From assembly GCA_014843695.1 (NCBI GenBank), contig CM026404.1, positions 600,601 to 664,600 on the forward strand: a DNA stretch of 64,000 bases, given 5' to 3'. The notes under the pieces are model-generated. The model was not told where the DNA came from. It worked only from the letters and a program-made list of their open reading frames with translations, and searched no databases. The position numbers and the translations under genes are program-made. Positions 9,789-18,700 of the stretch are shown here, in pieces (positions within the stretch are counted from its first letter, which is position 1; the number at the start of each line of letters is the position of its first letter). Origin of the DNA: Archivesica marissinica (Eukaryota > Mollusca > Bivalvia > Venerida > Vesicomyidae).

Positions 9789-12700
9789 GTAGGAACCTCC
9801 TATACGCCATGCCATGTGGCATAGCTGCGTAATTGTAGGAGATGTGTATTGTATGCGACTGAACTTGTGGGAAGCATAAACTAAACATGTAAAGCGACAC
9901 TACATCGGTGAAAATGAAAATTTATACAGAATGTAATTTCCTATTATATGGTATAATTTCCCCCAAATATTTGCCTCAAAAACTGAGTATTTCAACTAAT
10001 AAACAAGTGCCGTATTCGCGGTTTGTTGACATAACAAAATAATGTAAACAGGGTCGACATACATGTGTAATACAACCTGTGTATCCCGAATAACGAGATT
10101 TATGGTACAGATTTACCTTTATATCTCACATTTGTGCCTATGCATATTTATTTATAGACTAATCTTAGTTAAATTAATTATCTCTAAGCGACAGTATCAA
10201 GCGTTTAGTATTTACTACAATGACAAGGAAATGTAAATTCAGGAGCATGAATGTTTGAAAGTTTGTAGACCACAAAAGCACTGTTTATTGATTCAATGTT
10301 AGTGTTCGAATGTATTCGGAAGAATTTGTAGTAGCTATGCATTTATACGTGAACAATACATTTTCCCCGGGGTGGGGGAGGGGTATACTCACTGTTTCCT
10401 TGGTACTGAGGTAGTCCAGGAGGATTACTTCCGGCTCCCCTCGTACACCAGCCCCAGGGTGGGGGAGGGGTATACTCACTGTTTCCTTGGTACTGAGGTA
10501 GTCCAGGAGGATTACTTCCAGCTCCCCTCGTACACCAGCCCCGGGGTGGGGGAGGGGTATACTCACTGTTTCCTTGGTACTGAGGTAGTCCAGTAGAATT
10601 ACTTCCAGCTCCCCTCGTATACCAGCCCCAGGGTGGGGGAGGGGTATACTTACTGTTTCCTCGGTTTTGAGTTAGTCTTGTTGAAAGGATGGTTTGTTAC
10701 GTATTGAACTCCTTGGTGTAGTGCAGAGCTAAGACTACATAATGACACATACGTACATGTACATATATATCTGTCTCTGTGATTAAGGCGTCCGCCTACG
10801 AAGCGGGAGGTCGAAGGTTCGAATCTCGTCAGGGGTTCGTTCTGATATGGCCGGTTGGTGAGCCGCCAGCTAGTTAAATAAATATTACCGATTGCCTACC
10901 AACCTGGCGCCTGGCATACAAGTAGATGATTCGGGAAGTACCGGTACTGATGTTCATAAAAACGAGGTGTCTCGTAAGTCAGAAATGGCTGGCCCTTTAA
11001 ATAGGGGTGACTGTATAATAAACAAACACTTTTATTTTCCTTTTATATATCTCTGATTCAAACTATTCTCTCTGCACTTATTTGCAGTTTCACCCTGATT
11101 CACTCTCCACTTATTTGCAGTTTCACCCTGATTCGGACGCTAAAGATAAAACGCTACATGAGAAATTTGTGAAAATCAGTAAGGCATATGGAGTGCTTGG
11201 TAAACCCTCAGAAAAGAAGTTGTACGATGAGTCGCTGGCAGCCGGGCTCAACCCAGAGGCCGATGAAGTGTTTACTACTCAGAATTGGAACCCAAATCAT
11301 TCGCAGTTTTATTACCATCCAAGATTTTATAATGATCCTAAAATGAGGTAATGCTGGTGTTTAGCACTGTCGTTGTAGTAGAGTGTACTATAGAGAGAAT
11401 TGAAGTGTTCTTGTGTTGTGCAATAATGGAGGTAGACTATTACGAATATCTCGATCACAGCGCATACAGCGCTCATTCTTGATGGTGACATGGTAAAATA
11501 GTCGCCCGCGGAACCATCACTTTGCCCTTCAAAAAAATAGTTTTTTACAATTTTTATACCAAATTTTATCCAGTACACTGGCCATTGTAGATCATTTCTT
11601 TCTATTCAAATGTTGTATTTAATGGTTATAGTGGTTATATAAGCCTATTTTGTTGACTTTTAATAAATAATACCACGCGTTGCTATGATGTCTAGTTTGT
11701 GACGTTCATTTTCAATCTAGACATCATATAACACAAAAGCTAAGAATGACCTCATATGACCTGTTAGTGTGACCTTGAATTAGAATGTGACCTTGAATTA
11801 GAATCTATGCCAGTGCACTTACATTTTTTAATTATTTCGTCTGACTAGAGGATTTTCTGTGTCACGTCAGATGGTCTACATGTGAGGCGGTACTACAGAT
11901 TTCGAGAAGACTGTCGAATGTGACAATATTAAGAACACCATTCTTTTCAATACATAAAACATTTGTATCTTTTTTCTCTCCATAAATTGTGGGGAGGGGG
12001 CACCGTTAAGAGGGTGGAGCGGGTTGATAAGTGATTATGTTACAATGGTAGAAAAAACTTTGAAGTGTATACTAATTAATATTAGCCCGATTGCGAAACA
12101 AGTTCTTAAAACTTATATTAAGCACTCTGGAGACCTCATTCCTGATGGAATCCACTGCCACGAGGGAGAGAGAAGAGGCAATGTGGAATTTAAATGCCTT
12201 GCATAAGGGCACAATCATAACGGCTGCAGTAGGGCTCGAACTCGGGGCGTTTCGCACCTGAAGCAAATGTTCTACCACTGCGCTATCGAAATTCGAAGAG
12301 GTTTATAGTAAGAAACAGTAAAGACATAACACACCAAAGGCACATGGCGAGGGCTGAGAGACATTCCCTGTAAATGTTTTAAAACTTAGATACATTGTAT
12401 GAGCAATATGCTTGTAAAATATTGCATTATAAATACTGTGTGTATCATCATTCATTTTCTCAGATAAATAAACTGATATTTATTTTACAAAATAATATTT
12501 TAAAAAGTTTCAAGCAGTAACCTGGTTCAAACAGGGCACCCTTGCCCCATTACCGTGACGTAAGGAGAACCCTGACTGTGTTGTATCTTGTTTCAGAACA
12601 CATGCAGCAAAGGCCTGGGAGGCTAACACAGGTATGTCGTTCAGGGAATATATGCAAGAGGAGAGGCCACCTGGTGATACACAGCCTGGTTCATCCCACG

Positions 12701-15700
12701 AGATACCGCATATACCACAAACCACCATGCTGGGTGTGATCTTCTTTCTCATGATATTGAGTGGTGGCGTGGCATATCGGCAGTATCAGTAAGTAACCAT
12801 CCCATCGACAGTATCAGTAAGTCACCATCCCATCGACAGTATCAGTAAGTCACCATCCCATCGGCAGTATCAGTAAGTAACCATCCCATCGACAGTATCA
12901 GTAACCATCCCATCGACAGTATCAGTAAGTAACCATCCCATCGACAGTATCAGTAACCATCCCATCGACAGTATCAGTAACCATCCCATCGACAGTATCA
13001 GTAAGTAACCATCCCATCGACAGTATCAGTAAGTCATCATCCCATCGACAGTATCAGTAAGTCACCATCCCATCGACAGTATCAGTAAGTAACCATCCCA
13101 TCGACAGTATCAGTAAGTAACCATCCCATCGACAGTATCAGTAACCATCCCATCGACAGTATCAGTAACCATCCCATCGACAGTATCAGTAAGTAACCAT
13201 CCCATCGGCAGTATCAGTAAGTAACCATCCCATCGACAGTATCAGTAACCATCCCATCGACAGTATCAGTAAGTAACCATCCCATCGACAGTATCAGTAA
13301 GTAACCATCCCATCGACAGTATCAGTAAGTAACCATCCCATCGACAGTATCAGTAAGTAACCATCCCATCGACAGTATCAGTAACCATCCCATCGACAGT
13401 ATCAGTAAGTAACCATCCCATCGACAGTATCAGTAAGTAACCATCCCATCGACAGTATCAGTAAGTAACCATCCCATCGACAGTATCAGTAACCATCCCA
13501 TCGACAGTATCAGTAAGTAACCATCCCATCGACAGTATCAGTAAGTAACCATCCCATCGACAGTATCAGTAAGTAACCATCCCATCGACAGTATCAGTAA
13601 GTAACCATCCCATCGGCAGTATCAGTAGTAACCATCCCATCGACAGTATCAGTAAGTAACCATCCCATCGACAGTATCAGTAAGTAACCATCCCATCGAC
13701 AGTATCAGTAAGTAACCATCCCATCGACAGTATCAGTAAGTAACCATCCCATCGACAGTATCAGTAAGTAACCATCCCATCGACAGTATCAGTAACCATC
13801 CCATCGACAGTATCAGTAACCATCCCATCGACAGTATCAGTAACCATCCCATCGACAGTATCAGTAAGTAACCATCCCATCGACAGTATCAGTAAGTAAC
13901 CATCCCATCGACAGTATCAGTAAGTAACCATCCCATCTACAGTATCAGTAAGTAACCATCCCATCGACAGTATCAGTAAGTAACCATCCCATCTACAGTA
14001 TCAGTAACCATCCCATCGACAGTATCAGTAACCATCCCATCGACAGTATCAGTAACCATCCCATCGACAGTATCAGTAAGTAACCATCCCATCGACAGTA
14101 TCAGTAAGTAACCATCCCATCTACAGTATCAGTAAGTAACCATCCCATCGACAGTATCAGTAAGTAACCATCCCATCGGCAGTATCAGTAAGTAACCATC
14201 CCATCGACAGTATCAGTAAGTAACCATCCCATCGACAGTATCAGTAACCATCCCATCGGCAGTATCAGTAAGTAACCATCCCATCGACAGTATCAGTAAG
14301 TAACCATCCCATCGACAGTATCAGTAAGTAACCATCCCATCGACAGTATCAGTAAGTAACCATCCCATCTACAGTATCAGTAACCATCCCATCGGCAGTA
14401 TCAGTAAGTAACCATCCCATCGACAGTATCAGTAACCATCCCATCGACAGTATCAGTAACCATCCCATCGACAGTATCAGTAAGTAACCATCCCATCGAC
14501 AGTATCAGTAAGTACCATCCCATCGGCAGTATCAGTAAGTAACCATCCCATCGACAGTATCAGTAAGTAACCATCCCATCGACAGTATCAGTAACCATCC
14601 CATCGGCAGTATCAGTAAGTAATCCCATCACAGTATCAGTAACCATCCCATCGGCAGTATCAGTAAGTAACCATCCCATCGACAGTATCAGTAAGTAACC
14701 ATCCCATCGACAGTATCAGTAACCATCCCATCGGCAGTATCAGTAAGTAACCATCCCATCGACAGTATCAGTAACCATCCCATCGACAGTATCAGTAAGT
14801 AACCATCCCATCGACAGTATCAGTAAGTAACCATCCCATCGACAGTATCAGTAAGTCCATCCCATCGACAGTATCAGTAAGTAACCATCCCATCGACAGT
14901 ATCAGTAAGTACCATCCCATCGACAGTATCAGTAAGTAACCATCCCATCGACAGTATCAGTAAGTAACCATCCCATCGACAGTATCAGTAAGTAACCATC
15001 CCATCGACAGTATCAGTAAGTCCATCCCATCGACAGTATCAGTAAGTAACCATCCATCGACAGTATCAGTAACATCCCATCGACAGTATCAGTAACCATC
15101 CCATCGACAGTATCAGTAAGTAACCATCCCATCGACAGTATCAGTAACCATCCCATCGACAGTATCAGTAAGTAACCATCCCATCGACAGTATCAGTAAG
15201 TAACCATCCCATCGACAGTATCAGTAAGTACCATCCCATCGACAGTATCAGTAACCATCCCATCGACAGTATCAGTAAGTAACCATCCCATCGACAGTAT
15301 CAGTAAGTAACCATCCCATCGACAGTATCAGTAAGTAACCATCCCATCGACAGTATCAGTAAGTAACCATCCCATCGACAGTATCAGTAAGTACCATCCC
15401 ATCGACAGTATCAGTAACCATCCCATCGACAGTATCAGTAACCATCCCATCGACAGTATCAGTAACCATCCCATCGACAGTATCAGTAAGTAACCATCCC
15501 ATCGACAGTATCAGTAAGTAACCATCCCATCTACAGTATCAGTAAGTAACCATCCCATCTACAGTATCAGTAAGTAACCATCCCATCTACAGTATCAGTA
15601 AGTAACCATCCCATCTACAGTATCAGTAACCATCCCATCGACAGTATCAGTAACCATCCCATCGACAGTATCAGTAACCATCCCATCGACAGTATCAGTA

Positions 15701-18700
15701 AGTAACCATCCCATCGACAGTATCAGTAAGTAACCATCCCATCTACAGTATCAGTAAGTAACCATCCCATCTACAGTATCAGTAAGTAACCATCCCATCG
15801 GCAGTATCAGTAAGTAACCATCCCATCTACAGTATCAGTAAGTAACCATCCCATCTACAGTATCAGTAACCATCCCATCGGCAGTATCAGTAAGTCACCA
15901 TCCCATCGGCAGTATCAGTAAGTAACCATCCCATCGGCAGTATCAGTAAGTAACCATCCCATCTACAGTATCAGTAAGTAACCATCCCATCTACAGTATC
16001 AGTAACCATCCCATCGGCAGTATCAGTAAGTAACCATCCCATCTACAGTATCAGTAACCATCCCATCNNNNNNNNNNNNNNNNNNNNNNNNNNNNNNNNN
16101 NNNNNNNNNNNNNNNNNNNNNNNNNNNNNNNNNNNNNNNNNNNNNNNNNNNNNNNNNNNNNNNNNNNNNNNNNNNNNNNNNNNNNNNNNNNNNNNNNNNN
16201 NNNNNNNNNNNNNNNNNNNNNNNNNNNNNNNNNNNNNNNNNNNNNNNNNNNNNNNNNNNNNNNNNNNNNNNNNNNNNNNNNNNNNNNNNNNNNNNNNNNN
16301 NNNNNNNNNNNNNNNNNNNNNNNNNNNNNNNNNNNNNNNNNNNNNNNNNNNNNNNNNNNNNNNNNNNNNNNNNNNNNNNNNNNNNNNNNNNNNNNNNNNN
16401 NNNNNNNNNNNNNNNNNNNNNNNNNNNNNNNNNNNNNNNNNNNNNNNNNNNNNNNNNNNNNNNNNNNNNNNNNNNNNNNNNNNNNNNNNNNNNNNNNNNN
16501 NNNNNNNNNNNNNNNNNNNNNNNNNNNNNNNNNNNNNNNNNNNNNNNNNNNNNNNNNNNNNNNNNNNNNNNNNNNNNNNNNNNNNNNNNNNNNNNNNNNN
16601 NNNNNNNNNNNNNNNNNNNNNNNNNNNNNNNNNNNNNNNNNNNNNNNNNNNNNNNNNNNNNNNNNNNNNNNNNNNNNNNNNNNNNNNNNNNNNNNNNNNN
16701 NNNNNNNNNNNNNNNNNNNNNNNNNNNNNNNNNNNNNNNNNNNNNNNNNNNNNNNNNNNNNNNNNNNNNNNNNNNNNNNNNNNNNNNNNNNNNNNNNNNN
16801 NNNNNNNNNNNNNNNNNNNNNNNNNNNNNNNNNNNNNNNNNNNNNNNNNNNNNNNNNNNNNNNNNNNNNNNNNNNNNNNNNNNNNNNNNNNNNNNNNNNN
16901 NNNNNNNNNNNNNNNNNNNNNNNNNNNNNNNNNNNNNNNNNNNNNNNNNNNNNNNNNNNNNNNNNNNNNNNNNNNNNNNNNNNNNNNNNNNNNNNNNNNN
17001 NNNNNNNNNNNNNNNNNNNNNNNNNNNNNNNNNNNNNNNNNNNNNNNNNNNNNNNNNNNNNNNNNNNTCACTACATCATAGACATCCCTCACTACATCAT
17101 AGACATCCCTCACTACATCATAGACATCCCTCACTACATCATAGACATCCCTCACTACATCATAGACATCCCTCACTACATCATAGACATCCCTCACTAC
17201 ATCATAGACATCCCTCACTACATCATAGACATCCCTCACTACATCATAGACATCCCTCACTACATCATAGACATCCCTCACTACATCATAGACATCCCAC
17301 ACTACATCATAGACATCCCTCACTACATCATAGACATCCCTCACTACATCATAGACATCCCTCACTACATCATAGACATCCCTCACTACATCATAGACAT
17401 CCCTCACTACATCATAGACATCCCTCACTACATCATAGACATCCCTCACTACATCATAGACATCCCTCACTACATCATAGACATCCCTCACTACATCATA
17501 GACATCCCTCACTACATCATAGACATCCCACACTACATCATAGACATCCCTCACTACATCATAGACATCCCACACTACATCATAGACATCCCTCACTACA
17601 TCATAGACATCCCTCACTACATCATAGACATCCCACACTACATCATAGACATCCCTCATACATCATAGACATACCTCACTACATCCCTTACATCCCTCTA
17701 CACCCCATATACATCCCTCATCCCCCCATAGACATCCCTCACTACATCATAAACATCCCTCACTACATCATAGACATCCCTCAATACATCATAGACATAC
17801 CTCACTACATCATAGACATACCTCACTACATCATAGACATACCTCACTACATCATAACATCCCTCACTACATCATAGACATCCCTCAATACATCATAGAC
17901 ATACCTCACTACATCATAGACATCCCTCACTACATCATAGACATCCCTCACTACATCATAGACATCCCTCACTACATCATAGACATCCCTCACTACATCA
18001 TAGACATCCCTCACTACATCATAGACATCCCTCACTACATCATAGACATCCCTCACTACATCATAGACATCCCTCACTACATCATAGACATCCCTCACCC
18101 CCCATAGACATCCCTCACTACATCATAGACATCCCTCACCCCCCATAGACATCCCTCACTACATCATAGACATCCCTCACTACATCATAGACATCCCTCA
18201 CTACATCATAGACATCCCTCACTACATCATAGACATCCCACACTACATCATAGACATCCCTCACCCCCCATAGACATACCTCACTATATCATAGACATAC
18301 CTCACCCCCATAGACATCCCTCACTACATCATAGACATCCCTCACTACATCATAGACATCCCTCACTACATCATAGACATCCCTCACTACATCATAGACA
18401 TCCCTCACTACATCATAGACATCCCTCACTACATCATAGACATCCCTCACTACATCATAGACATCCCTCACTACATCATAGACATCCCTCACTACATCAT
18501 AGACATCCCTCACTACATCATAGACATCCCTCACTACATCATAGACATCCCTCACTACATCATAGACATCCCTCACTACATCATAGACATCCCTCACTAC
18601 ATCATAGACATCCCTCACTACATCATAGACATACCTCACACATCATAGACATCATAGACATCCCTCACTACATCCCTCATTACATCCTTCTCTACCCCCA

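Noticed and set aside
16043..18639. Open frames with a DVYDVVR heptapeptide repeat
   Set aside because: Translation of a 21-bp minisatellite (partly through N); no unique sequence or start context, and inside a DNAJC4 intron.
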